This document shows positions 33,944-44,465 of a stretch of DNA of 64,000 nucleotides, piece by piece (position 1 is the first letter of the stretch; the number at the start of each line of letters is the position of its first letter). The notes below the pieces were generated by a model. It did not search any database, was not told where the DNA came from, and saw nothing but the letters and a program-made list of their open reading frames with translations. The stretch is from positions 38,130,164-38,194,163 of the forward strand of contig CM075941.1 of NCBI GenBank assembly GCA_038030265.1. Reading direction: 5' to 3'. Made by a program: the position numbers and the translations under genes. The stretch comes from Corythucha ciliata. Taxonomy: Eukaryota > Arthropoda > Insecta > Hemiptera > Tingidae.

Positions 33944-35120
33944 TTGCGCGAAAAATAACGTACATCACTCGACTATAAAGTGGTATTACCCGCTCGCAAT
34001 GCTAAAAACTCGCAGGTAATGCACCACTTACTAATCTTGTAATGTAATCTACTCTTACATCACTGGTGTGTATCTCTTGACTTCCTGCACTTGTTTTTTG
34101 CCTTTAAACTTGAACTTTACACGCTGGACACGCAAAAAGTGGCTATTTTCACCATGGCAACTCAACTTCACGACGAAAGAAACACTTTAATCTTAGCGTG
34201 TTATTTGCTTTCTTTACGTCACGGAGTGAACGAAAGTTCTTCCCGTCCATAAGTTTTTAGGTCGTACAGGCGTGCAAAAATGCTATTTTAATGTGAAAAC
34301 CCCACTAAATTTATATCTTAGAGAACAAGACCCGGGAAATTGGCTTTTTTAGTGAGCGGAATCCGGAAATGATTAGCTAGTGAGCCATATCCGTCAGTGT
34401 GCAAAAACAGCGAAATCGGTGTTTGGATGAGTCAATCCTGCAAAAATTTCTTATTGAGGCTAACTCCCAAAAATAGGTTTTTTGGTGAGAAAAATCCGCG
34501 TAAAACTCCAAGAAATAGGAATTTAAACGTCATGATGTGCAGCGAAATCTGGGTTTGAGGAAGCCATACCCGCGAAAATGGTTGTTTGGCGAGAAAACCT
34601 TGAGAAATTGAATTTTTAGTGAAATAATACGAGAAATTCGTATATTTTAGAGAGTCAGATCCGGGATTTAAATTTTTTTGGTGTTGCGGCCCTATATTAC
34701 AAGTTATAACGTTGAATTGTCAGTTTTATTCACGCAATTAACCAAATTGTTATCACATTTACCCATAAATTTTACCCACAAATTTGCGCTTTTGTCAATT
34801 TATTAGCTTATTAGACGTAGAACACTTATTCTTCATTTTGGTAGCGAATAAGCGCTTTTTCTCTTTTTTGGCCGTGAATTAGCGCCTTTCTCTACGTATT
34901 ATTCGCCCCAGACTGCCCAAACCTGCCCTCATTTCTCGCGAACGCTTTTCGGGTGCGTCCCAGAGCAGGTTCGCGAACAGAGCTTTTGTCTTCCGTCATA
35001 TAGTCCTCCAGTGTTTGAGCTGGCCGAGATTCTACCGCACAGGGTTGGCCTGGTACACGCACATTGAAGGGAAAGTAGGATGCTGTAAACTCGTCAAACC
35101 CGACCCTTGATCTCGATTTT

Positions 35121-37505
35121 CGGTTAAAAAAAACACATAATTTTTCCCAGTAACATGTTGTTTCAAAAAGCCGGAATTTCATGGTAAAATATAACATTAT
35201 AACGCCCGAAAAACGCAATGAATACAAAATTTGTTCAGGTGTCTATAAGTAAAAAGAAATTACTAGAAAAAATTCCCGCACATCAATCAGACACAGGTCG
35301 ACTCAATTAGAAACTTGCATGGGTCGGAATTTTCTAGGGAGAAATGGTTTTTTTGGCTAGGTAGAACCTAAAAATTAACTTGTCGCAACAAAGTGCTCTC
35401 AAAATCGTGCCAATAATTATTAAATTGGTCATAAAAATTCATTAATTTTCGCACTCGTCACAAGGCCTTGTGATTGGCTGAGTGTCTGTGACGTCACTTA
35501 GTTCAACTTTTTTCGAGTGACTGTTATTGGTATGGAGATTCATAGTTTCATACCCATTTTCTTTCATTATTTAAAAATAATTTTACACATTAAAATGGAG
35601 TTAAATAGTCCGTCTGAACTTACAGAAACTGGGCTCCGCAGAATAGGTATACGTTTATTTTCTCTTATCAAATTATCATTATTCCTTCTTTTTGCCTTAG
35701 TTATCACTTTACAATCGCTGTTCCAAGTCTTATCTTACTATTGCTATTACTTTTATTCATTTGCTTTGAGGCGTTATAAAATATGTGCAAATACTTCTTC
35801 GTGCCTCAATGCAAGAGCACAACTTTAAAAACTCCGGAAAAACTATATAACGGTTCCTATGAATAACACAGCTCCGCCGAAGTGGTTCAAAGCATGCAGG
35901 TGCAGGCGAGAACAACATGGTCCGGTTCTATCAATCTACAAGGTTCTTCTGATGTGAAGACTACTTTGACGTGAGTAAATTCAATTATTATATAATCATA
36001 GAGGTCGGAAGCCTTCAGTGGCTTCATTAGTTTGTTTCCTCTTGGTTTCTGGCTCTTCCTTTCTGAATGTGAAGGATGAAGTCAGGATAACATTGCTCCG
36101 TTTCCTGATTCTTATGTCATTGAAACATTTTTCAGCTCGAAAATGACGTTGAGAACTTGATGTGCCTGAGGACGTTTTCACCTACTTCGAGGACTCGCAT
36201 ACGCGAAGCAGGGAGTTGAACCCTCTCGATTTGAGTACCAACGGTCTCGACTGACGGGTAAGGATTGTGGAAGCACCAATAGATTTGTTTGGTCACATGA
36301 TAGTACTACATATTAAGCGTCTCTGCTCTTTCAAAGAGTAAGTAAATCAGTAGAGAGGAAAAAACTCTTATTCACTGTACAACTAGTCTGAGAACCTCCC
36401 CTACAAACTATTCTAATGGACTATTAGGCGTTTTCCATTGCAGGAAAAGTGTAGCACGAACAGCATTTCATTGAATTTCTGAAAATAATAAATGAAAACA
36501 ACTGTCAATGCTGCACTTTTCCTTCACTAAAGACCGACAGACCGACGGCATGCCGGAAACCACTTTTTCAACTTTTCTGAGGTTGTACATCAAGAATGAT
36601 AAGAAGCTCGGACTCGATTTTTTTCACGATCACCATACTTCCAATCCTGTAGGAAACATGGAAGTACAAGACAATGGAACAAACCTATATTCTTACTCTT
36701 GTAAATTTGGAAGCGTTTGCGAAGAACAGAGCGTACGAATTATTTCCTTACTTTTTAGGCAACAAGAAGACAAGAACTTCGTCTGTTCTGGAGAAGTTGA
36801 AAAGGAAAGATATCGTAAACGATCTGCTGGAAACTCAAAGATGTGGAGTTATTTTTTATTTCATTCTTCATTACATTTTTGGGAATCTTTCGCCGCTAAA
36901 ACAAGCATCCTCGTGTTACGCGAGAGCAAGTGAGGCTCATTCAAATGTGTATTCGAATATTTATTATAATTTACAATATTTTTAAATATTTATTCAAGTT
37001 TTTATTATTTTCTTTCTCGAAAAAAAGCAATAAAGTTGAATAATATAGCAATATTCACTGTGTTAATGTCATTTGTCGAATATGGTTCGAACTAAGTGAC
37101 GTCATCACACTCGGATATGAAATCAACATGGCGCGGGGTGTTTTTAGCTGGCCCATAAAATTCCCTACTTTGAAAATTCATATCAATTTAAATTTTCGTT
37201 GATATTGAAAAAAAAAAAATGTGCCAACCCTTTTCTATTTTTATTACCTTTAAGGAAAAAATGTTTCAAAAAAATGTGCAAGTGGCTCATTAACGAAATC
37301 AATACGAATAGCAAGAATATCATGTGTCTACTTTAACTAGCGTTTTCCACCGTCCAGTAAGTATACATTGGATTAACTCTTATCGACGATTTTAAGCTTT
37401 AAAGCAAATGAAAAATAATCGTTCCATTCTCTCTCCCTCATGCGATTCACCCATGCACTGGCTAATATTGCAGCATTACTTCCTGAGCCCTTTGCTCCCG
37501 CGCGA
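35121..37505 (+). mobile_element. THAP-domain DNA transposon segment, copy 2
   Basis: Second copy of the 2.38-kb segment. The THAP start codon is at 35783, the donor GTGAGT at 35971, the acceptor ends at 36135 (again a 165-nt intron), AATAAA is at 37029-37034 and CRE-bearing inverted repeats flank it. Relative to copy 1 it keeps TPEKLYNGSYE in the first reading frame because of an extra G, then hits a TAA; it also has a 6-bp GTGCAG duplication in the CRR region and lacks the CGCG bases near 35924. The in-frame TGA before CEDYFD is shared by both copies, so that lesion predates the duplication. Confidence 0.6.
35783..36175 (+). pseudogene. THAP zinc-finger coding relic, two exons (unit 3)
   Basis: Same gene relic as in unit 1. 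It has MCKYFFVPQCKS at the start, WFKACR in a shifted frame, CEDYFD at the end of exon 1 and LENDVENLMC at the start of exon 2. Frame lesions differ from unit 1 near TPEKLY. Together the copies show the intact ancestral layout even though neither can make a full domain. Confidence 0.75.
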
Positions 37506-37529
37506 TTTTTTTTTTTTTTTTTTTTTTTT

Positions 37530-39325
37530 CGTGTAGCAGCTCAGCAAAAAATTAAAATGTTAATGTAAATATGACTAATCTCGCCGCGCGTATTTCCGAA
37601 AGCCTCATATTAAAAAAGCAATATCGGACAGTGTTAGCTCACCGAACATTCGAGTGGCGGCCAACAATGGCAAGCCTGGCCAGAACACAGGGGGGGTTTA
37701 CTTTGAACTGTTTACTTTATTCAAATCGCGAGACCACGGCCTGAGGGCTCTGTTTGCATTTAGGAGTATATTATGGGTAGCGTTAAAAGAATGATCGTTG
37801 TCGAAGAAGGGGGGGAGGGTGATTGGTGGTGAAATGGTGAATGGATGGTGGGGATGGAGCTCATAACTCGATTTGGCTAGTAACAATGGGTAGAGGAAAA
37901 GGAGAAAAAATGTGGAAACAATATGGGTAATGCCTTGAGCACGAAATTCTTGTTTTAAAAAAAGGGTCAATTAGCTCGACAACAAATCCATTACGCTGTC
38001 GTCAAAAAGCTGCTAATGGAATTGACAACGGACCTAATGCATTTGTTTGTGAAAAAAAGAAAAAAAAAAAGTTGGAGCACGATAGGCTTTCGGGGTGAAA
38101 AATCTCATTTGTGTAACAGAATGCCTTCAGAATATTAGTTAAATGTGTAACTTCCGATTAGCAATCCGGTAGGAAACAACTACGAGTGACAGGCGCAGAG
38201 TCCGAGCTTTTATTAAATTTTCTGTGTCCGGCAATGAGGTTTTATTTTGTTTTTTACTCGAAAAAAAAGAAACACAAAAAAACTTTCCGACAAGGTTCCT
38301 ATAACAAATTGGCTGTAATAGCTCAAAAAATTGATGGAACCTTTTTTATAGCCAGCACAGATGGATTTTTTCCTCCCTGATTGTGTCTTTAGATATAAGT
38401 TTAAGATAGATAATTAACTTCACGTACTATTAGTGCTTAGGTATGCAATTAAATTGTTAGGCAATAAAGCTGAGAAAGGCTTTCAACACCTCATCCACTT
38501 TCCAAATAGAAAACTCCGACCGCATGTTCAGTAAATTCGATTTGTGCAAAGGCATCCCAACTATTTTCTTCTTTTTCTTTTTTTTTTTTTTTTTTGTAAT
38601 TATAGTCTGCTTTTCTCAACAACCTCAGCCTCACCATTATCGCCGAGGCTCAATAATATCCACTTTACTTTGAAAAGACCTCAGGCGATGCTAATTTGGG
38701 AAAGGCCCCGTGCAGCGGGTATACCCATCTATACACAACCTTCCGGGCAATTTGCTTATGCGTTTTGATGAAATAGAGGAGGCGAGGGTAGAGAAGGCTT
38801 GCAACAACAAAAGCGCAGTTTAACTGGCCAATTAAGGTTCGCGAGAATGATTTCAGAGAATAAACGCGAGTTGGAGAATACGAAATCAACAAATGAACAT
38901 TTCGTGAACTTTTGATTTAATGATTGTCTAAAAGCGGGTGCGCCCTTCGAATTGGCAAAATCAGTCGGGTGTATTCTTTCAACCACGCACGATTCCACTC
39001 CTCTAGCGAGGGTCTCAAGGGAGCTCGAGCCTTCTCCTTCGGGCCAGGGTTCGGGTTCCCGGGACACACATTGGCTCCGGAAGTGGCGAAAAAACCCGAT
39101 AAATCACAAAAATAAAGTATCCAGCCTCAAAATGTTTGGGTAAATAGGTGGGTATTTAAAGTCAAATTTCTAATTTTTGAGAAATGTCAATATAGAATTT
39201 GCACATGCAGACATGGGCAGTCACAGTCACCACTAGACTCGACGCAATCGAAGCCATAGTGGGGCAATTGCCCACCGATAGATAATACCATCAAAAAGTA
39301 CAAATCATACAGGGTCACCATTTTC
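37530..39325. other. Intergenic, no gene recognised
   Basis: AT-rich DNA with A/T homopolymers (near 38262 and 38579-38595). Overlapping short frames at 38.5-39.1 kb on both strands look like chance. No repeat structure was seen apart from single A or T runs. Confidence 0.5.
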
Positions 39326-39354
39326 TCAGCTCTGCCTCACTATAAAACCATCTC

Positions 39355-39408
<54 letters not shown>

Positions 39409-40130
39409 GTCTCTGATAAACCAGTTTTGCGACGCGGCAAAATAAACAAATTTCTCGAATTTTGCGCAGATCAGACTCATTTTTAAAACCCATCTTTGCT
39501 GATTTTGCCCAGTAAAATCCATTTTGGTTATTATTCTCGCTAAAACCCAATTTTCGCGGTTCTGGCTGACAGAAAACCCAATTTTGTGGTTGTTTCGTTT
39601 TTATAAAACCAGTTTCGCAACTCTTTTTTTGTGTGTTTTTCTCCATGAAAAAAATGTTTTGCATGTCTGGCTTACTGAAAAAATATAAAATATCTTGTAT
39701 TTCACTCGCTAGAACCCCTAAACGCGGATTTTCATGAACCCACAATTTCGCGGGGTCCCCTTATTTAAAACCACAGTTACGAGGTTGTGCCACTCTAATT
39801 AAAGCATATTCGCGATTCTGACTCATTAAAACGCATATTTTGTGGGACTTGCTGGCTGGAGAACCAATTTTGTGGGCCACGGCTCTCTAAAACGCTAATT
39901 TCGCGGGTATTTCTCGGTGAAGAACTACATTCCCAATTTCTAGTGTTTTGGTCTTGCTGAGAACCCAATTTTGTGGGTTTTTGGCCCATTGGACTTGCTG
40001 GCTGCTGAAAACCCAATTTCATGGGTTTACCTCATTGTATTGATCCATTTCACAGTTTTGGCTCAGTAAAAAACTATTCTTAATTTTTGCTCCATAAAAA
40101 TATAAATTTCGTGAGACCCTTGAGTATCAG
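39326..40130. repeat. Degenerate 31-32 bp array (AAAACCCAATTTTCGCGG type) with A49 tract
   Basis: After A49 at 39357-39405, units such as AAAACCCAATTTTCGCGGTT, AAAACCCAATTTTGTGGTTG and AAAACCAGTTTCGCAACTC follow at 31-32 bp spacing. The minus strand is open for 139 codons here and reads as a loose peptide repeat (NWVF...EPRKLGFSE), which is a by-product of the array and not evidence of a protein. Confidence 0.75.
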
Positions 40131-40379
40131 ACATAAAATTCTGTCTTCTCAGAAAAGCTGCCCTTTCCTAAGAAGCTGATCTTCGCGCTTGTTGAAGACT
40201 GTGATGTCTATTACTATAATATAGAATATAATTTCATGGGAAGTATTTTTCTTTCAAGGTGCCAGTTCAGCACAGTTGGACTAGAATGAGCCACCTCGGC
40301 GAAAAGTTCATTTTGAGCCGAATCGAAGATATTGTGTTATTTTGGGGGCGAGCCAATCTCTGCAACATTGGGTTTGAAC

Positions 40380-40620
40380 GGGGCTACCGTGCGAAATTCT
40401 TGTTTATTAAGTAGAGATAAACCGACTTTAATGGCATAAGCTCTTCATATAAATTTGGTAAATACAAAAAACTGATTTGGCTCGTTTGAAAACCAAATTT
40501 CAGCCTTTGGCCTTTCAAACCACGGAAATTTGATCTTTCATAACAAAATTTCGTGGATTTGTCTTCTTCAAAACAGAATTTATGCCATTTCAGCCTCAAT
40601 TTGCGAATTTTTCCTCATTC
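40380..40620. repeat. Degenerate array, continuation of the AAAACCAAATTTCGTGG type
   Basis: A few units (GAAAACCAAATTTCAGCC, AAACCACGGAAATTTG, AAAACAGAATTTATGCC) of the same wording as the preceding array, separated from it by about 250 bp of unique sequence. Confidence 0.55.
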
Positions 40621-40637
40621 GAAAACAAAATAGCAAG

Positions 40638-41670
40638 CCATATACACGGACGGCATTGTTTTGACAGGCTAGAACCGCAGGCCGGGCCCGCGGATTTTTC
40701 TGACGGGCCCGGTCTGTGGGTTTCTGCCTTGCACGTGAGTGTAGAATGACAGGCCAGAACCGCAGATTTAGACCGTGGATTATTCCAACAGGCCAAATCT
40801 ATGGGTTTCTAGCCTGTCGTTGCCCACTCCCTTGCAGTTTTCGCCTTTGGGAAGACTTACCAACGGTTCAAATCCATTCGTGTATGGTGAAACCCGCAGA
40901 TTTTGAAAAACAAAATCCGCAGGCCTGAATTGTCGAGCAAGTCCCACAGACCAAAGGCAAAAGCGATGGATTTCGTATTTTTCTATGGAAAGAGGCCAGC
41001 AATATGCGTCTTGATGGGTCTATGGGCGTGACTCGATGGTGTGATGTATCAAATACTCGCTTCGCAAACCAGCGGGCCTGGGTTCAAATCCAAAGGCTGC
41101 AGCGAGCTGCGACTCGGCTTCGTGTGGGCGTTCACGGTGGTCGTGCGCGAATGACAAACTTCACACCGACCGAAACGCTCGCGCAGTACGAGTGTGAAGT
41201 GCACAGCTGGATCAGGGTATGGAGTGGGAGCCTACTGATGGCACATAACCAAGGAATAAATCAAAAAATATTTGTCTATCTACAATGTTTAATTTGGAGC
41301 ACAACCACGGTTTCAGCATCACCAGTCGCTCAGTCGTTGTCGTCAGCTCCCAGCTTTTACCCAATTTTATGCGTATGATTTTTATTAATTATAATTTTCC
41401 AATTCCGTAAACAAACAAACTCACGGACTCAAACCGAACGTTAGTGGCCCTTGGCAGGCCGATCCTTCGGATTTCATTACCCGCGGGTCTAGAGTTCCGA
41501 GATCCATCGGTCTCAACTGGACATGTATGTTGATAAACAGGCCTGGCCTTCGGGTTTTGAAAACTGATGGTCAAAATCGAAGTTTTTTACCTCCACTAAC
41601 ACACAGACCAGGCCCGCAGGTTTCCCAAAAAAAATCCGTGGCCTGTCAAAAAATTCCGTTCGTGTATGGG
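40638..41670. mobile_element. About 1-kb element with CCATACACG-type terminal repeats
   Basis: CCATATACACGGACGGCATT...TTTTGACAGGC at the left is complementary to GCCTGTCAAAAAATTCCGTT...CGTGTATGG at the right (about 33 bp, several mismatches). A third, internal copy of the tip (ATTCGTGTATGG, about 40875-40888) suggests either a 250-bp element 40638-40888 or nested insertions. The GC-rich interior repeats GACAGGC(C/T)AGAACCGCAG. It contains the SINE-like sequence. No coding capacity or clear target duplication. Confidence 0.5.
41024..41260 (+). mobile_element. tRNA-derived SINE-like sequence
   Basis: The head resembles a tRNA gene: GGGCGTGACTCGATGGTGTG fits an acceptor start plus A box, CGCTTCGCAAACCAGCG fits an anticodon arm, and GGGTTCAAATCC (about 41089-41100) fits a B box. 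It is followed by a non-tRNA body, CAGCGAGCTGCGACTCGGCT onward. Stem pairing is imperfect, so it is not a functional tRNA as read. The layout of head plus unrelated body is that of a Pol III SINE. The right boundary is uncertain. Confidence 0.5.
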
Positions 41671-41689
41671 CACCTAATATCATGGATTT

Positions 41690-41940
41690 AGCTCTTTCTA
41701 AAATCAGTTTCGCAGCTTTGACTAATTCAAAAAGCTAATTTACTACCTTTTTCAAAAACCTTTATGGATTCGGGTAATTCAAAAAACCCAATTTTGTTAT
41801 TTTGGCTTAGCACGCCAGTTATACGGACTTTCAAACGGAAAACCATCGCATTCGTCTCCTTTTGAAATCCCAATTTCGGGCAATTTTGCTCTTTTAAACC
41901 CGAATTCCGTGGGATGTGCTCTTTCAAAAGCCAAATTTTG
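41690..41940. repeat. Degenerate ~31-bp array abutting the R1 3' end
   Basis: Units of the type AAAACCCAATTTTG / CAAATTTTGTGGTTGGC continue the wording of 39.3-40.1 kb right up to the 3' end of the R1-type element. The element appears to have landed inside the array. Confidence 0.6.
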
Positions 41941-41966
41941 TGGTTGGCTTGCACCATGGACCGAAA

Positions 41967-42027
41967 CCGGGCAGGGAAGATGCCCCTGCCCGGGTTGCCC
42001 GAGTAGGGAAGGTGTCCCTACTCGGGC
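41967..42027 (-). other. Tandem perfect hairpins at the R1 stop codon and 3' UTR
   Basis: Two adjacent hairpins. CCGGGCAGGG (41967-41976) pairs with CCCTGCCCGG (41984-41993) around a 7-nt loop. GCCCGAGTAGGGA (41997-42009) pairs with TCCCTACTCGGGC (42015-42027) around a 5-nt loop. Both stems are perfect. The TAG stop (42020-42018) of the R1 C-terminal frame lies within the second stem. In the element RNA these would form strong structures immediately 3' of the coding region, where non-LTR reverse transcriptases recognise template RNA. Confidence 0.75.
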
Positions 42028-43565
42028 ATTGCCGGTCCCAGTCCCCTGCGCTCCAACCAGGAGCGCGAGAAAACCAGGAGTCGGCCGTACGCCCGCCGGT
42101 CTCTGACGAGAGCCGAGTCGTCCGGCGGGCCATTCCTACCCCATACCGCCCGCCGCAGATCCCCGTGGAGGCTGCAGCGACGAAGCACATGGTTGGAGGT
42201 CTCCTCCTCGGCGCCACAAGGGCATATTGGAGAGTCCCGCAGCCGGAAGAACCACAACTTGGCGTTGAAAGAGCCGTGCCCTGTCAGGATAGAAGTGGCG
42301 GCGTGCTCAAGAGTAAGCCACTTGGTTGCCGCCAGTCGTGTCCGAACATCGGGCACGAACCCGAACAAACGCCTACCCGTTGGACTGCTAGCCCAACGCG
42401 CCTGCCAAGCCTCTACGACTAGGTCATCGAGAAGGCGGATGCCCCAAGCGGACCCCATTCATCGGCCATAATACCAATGCGCTCTGCCCAGTCTTCACGG
42501 CACCGTACCAAGCCCAAGTTTCCCTGGGCGAGGCGGCGCCGATGAACCCATGCATCGAGCAGGAGGTCCGCAGGAGGTGTCCCCGCCACCCGCGCCGCCA
42601 GCGCCTGCCGCTGCAAGCTGAGGACTTTCGCCCTCTGGGCCCTCGTTGGTCGGTACCACCACCACGCCGAGCCGTACAACAGGGCGGGCATAAATACCGC
42701 CCTGAAGTAACGCGCCCGGCAGCGGTAGTCCGCACCCCAGACGTTTCCCGCCGCTGTCCTATAAAGGGCAAAAGTCCTCTCTAGCTTCCCCACCACTACT
42801 TCAAGCTGTGGGGTCGCTGTACTCCCCGGATTGATCTCAACCCCTAGGTAGCGGCCCTGCCGCTCACCCACGAGGCGGGCCCCCTGGTAGCGAACCACCA
42901 GGGGACTGCCCCGAGAGAGCCGATCCCGCATCAGGACCAATTGGATCTTCGGCACTGCGAGAGCCAGTCTGACCGCCCCGCACCACTCGTCTACGACCCG
43001 CAACAGCCGATCGATCTCTCGACTTGCTTCCTCCCTGGAGCGCGCCGCGACAACGACAGCAAGGTCGTCCACGTACGCTACCCCCTCAAAACCCTCCCCA
43101 TGCAGCAGCCACAAAAGCGCATCATAGAGAAGGTACCACAGAGCAGCCCCTCGTGAGAGGCGCCCACACCTCCACACTGCCATAGCGGTGTCGCACCTCC
43201 CTTGCCTCGAAGTACGAGGCGATCGTCCGGAAGATGTCGTTTCAGACCCCAGCATCTCGCAGTGCCATCATGACCCTAGGCCACCACACGGAGTCGAAAG
43301 CTCCCTGCACTTCCAGGAGGACCGCCACCTTGAACTTCCCATAGGGGGCCTCGACAAGGGCCTGCACCGCGTCAAGTGCTGCCTCGGTCGTGCCCCCTTT
43401 CACTGCCCCAAACTGCCGTGGATGGAGAGCCTCCATGATGAAGGGCTCCATGCGGCCAAGGAGGAGTCGCTCCAAAACCTTGCTCTCGCATGGCAGGAGG
43501 CTAATTGGCCTATAGATGCCATGTACCCTGCTCCGTGCCACATGGAGGCCGCAAAATGCTCCCAT
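42018..43565 (-). pseudogene. R1-clade non-LTR retrotransposon, RT and C-terminus (truncated, frameshifted)
   Basis: A GC-rich relic read on the minus strand in three frame pieces. 43565-43242 gives the start of the RT domain (YRPISLLPCESKVLERLLL and GAFDSVWWPRVMMALRDAG). 43255-42419 gives AYVDDLAVVVAA, with the YVDD catalytic box at 43075-43064, then the thumb region. 42458-42018 gives the C-terminal GHGSFNAKLWFFRLRDSP and a zinc knuckle (Cys79, Cys81, His90, Cys95 of that piece). The expected first catalytic aspartate (LD-V-Q-GAFD) is glutamate here (codon 43313-43311). The GCPQG-like motif B is not readable. Frameshifts lie near 43250 and 42450. The endonuclease and N-terminal half are missing beyond about 43565. 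The family inserts copies by target-primed reverse transcription. Confidence 0.85.
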
Positions 43566-44434
43566 AGGAGACCCGAATTAGCACATTTTCTGACTTCTAG
43601 CTTCGTATATTTCTCCGTAAAAATGTTTCCAAAAATCGCAAGCCAGCGCTTTTTTGTCAAATTAAGCCGCGACGTATATAGCCATCAGGAATTGCGTCGG
43701 GGTCTAAAAATACACTGTCTCATGGCTCAACTGGCAGTTTTGTGGCCCATCTGCAATGCCTAAGGGTTGAGTTACATCTTAATTCAGCTGGATAGTCGGT
43801 TCCTTGGGGCTTGGACGAAAGTTGTGCGGCTGAACAAACTGATGCGCTCCTCCTCGAGCAAAACTGCAAAACGTACACGACTGTCCGACGAATCGTACAG
43901 GTTTTATTGTTCTTACTCCTTACCTTCAAGGCTCTTTCATGCAACTGCTATACGGTTCCACGGTTTTACATTTCGAATCATATCACTTTCCATGAAAAAA
44001 AAAGGACGATAAGCGTACCGTCGCCCTCGGCACGGCAATTATAGGATTCTTCACAACGACGCCAGTTTGACCTAGTTGCTCTCGCCATCCCTTTACCCAA
44101 CTTTTTTCTTTTTTTTTGCCTAGGATGAAACTCACAAGAAAAAAATGTTTACCACTTCGCTAGTATCATAGACCCTGATTGTTTACCTAAGAGACCGAAG
44201 ACGGTTGAAGAAGGGAGGAAGAATGGTCTACTACCCTCAATAAAGTAGAGAAAAAACATTGCGTCAAATAGGATTATAAAAGGGGGAAAAGATTTAATAC
44301 CACTTCTTCTGTGAGCTTAGGGTGTCATTTTAAATATTTTCTTAATCCCTGCTATCGCATTCAAAATATTTAGATAATATTAGGATGGTGATGATGAAGG
44401 GGTGGGGCCACAATAAACATCCAGCAGGAAACTT

Positions 44435-44465
<31 letters not shown>

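Larger units (their letters stand above)
33944..37505. repeat. Tandem unit 3 of 3 (segments P and T, no Q)
   Basis: P runs 33944-35120 and T runs 35121-37505. The unit then stops at a T24 tract (37506-37529) and leaves into unrelated DNA beginning CGTGTAGCAGCTCAGC, so Q is absent. The junction at the poly-T is the same one that ends T in unit 1 and the x segment in unit 2, which suggests either recombination at the homopolymer or an assembly join there. Confidence 0.85.

Noticed and set aside
39326..39745. 139-codon minus-strand open frame
   Set aside because: It is translation of a degenerate 31-bp array plus an A49 tract, giving poly-Phe and loose peptide repeats.
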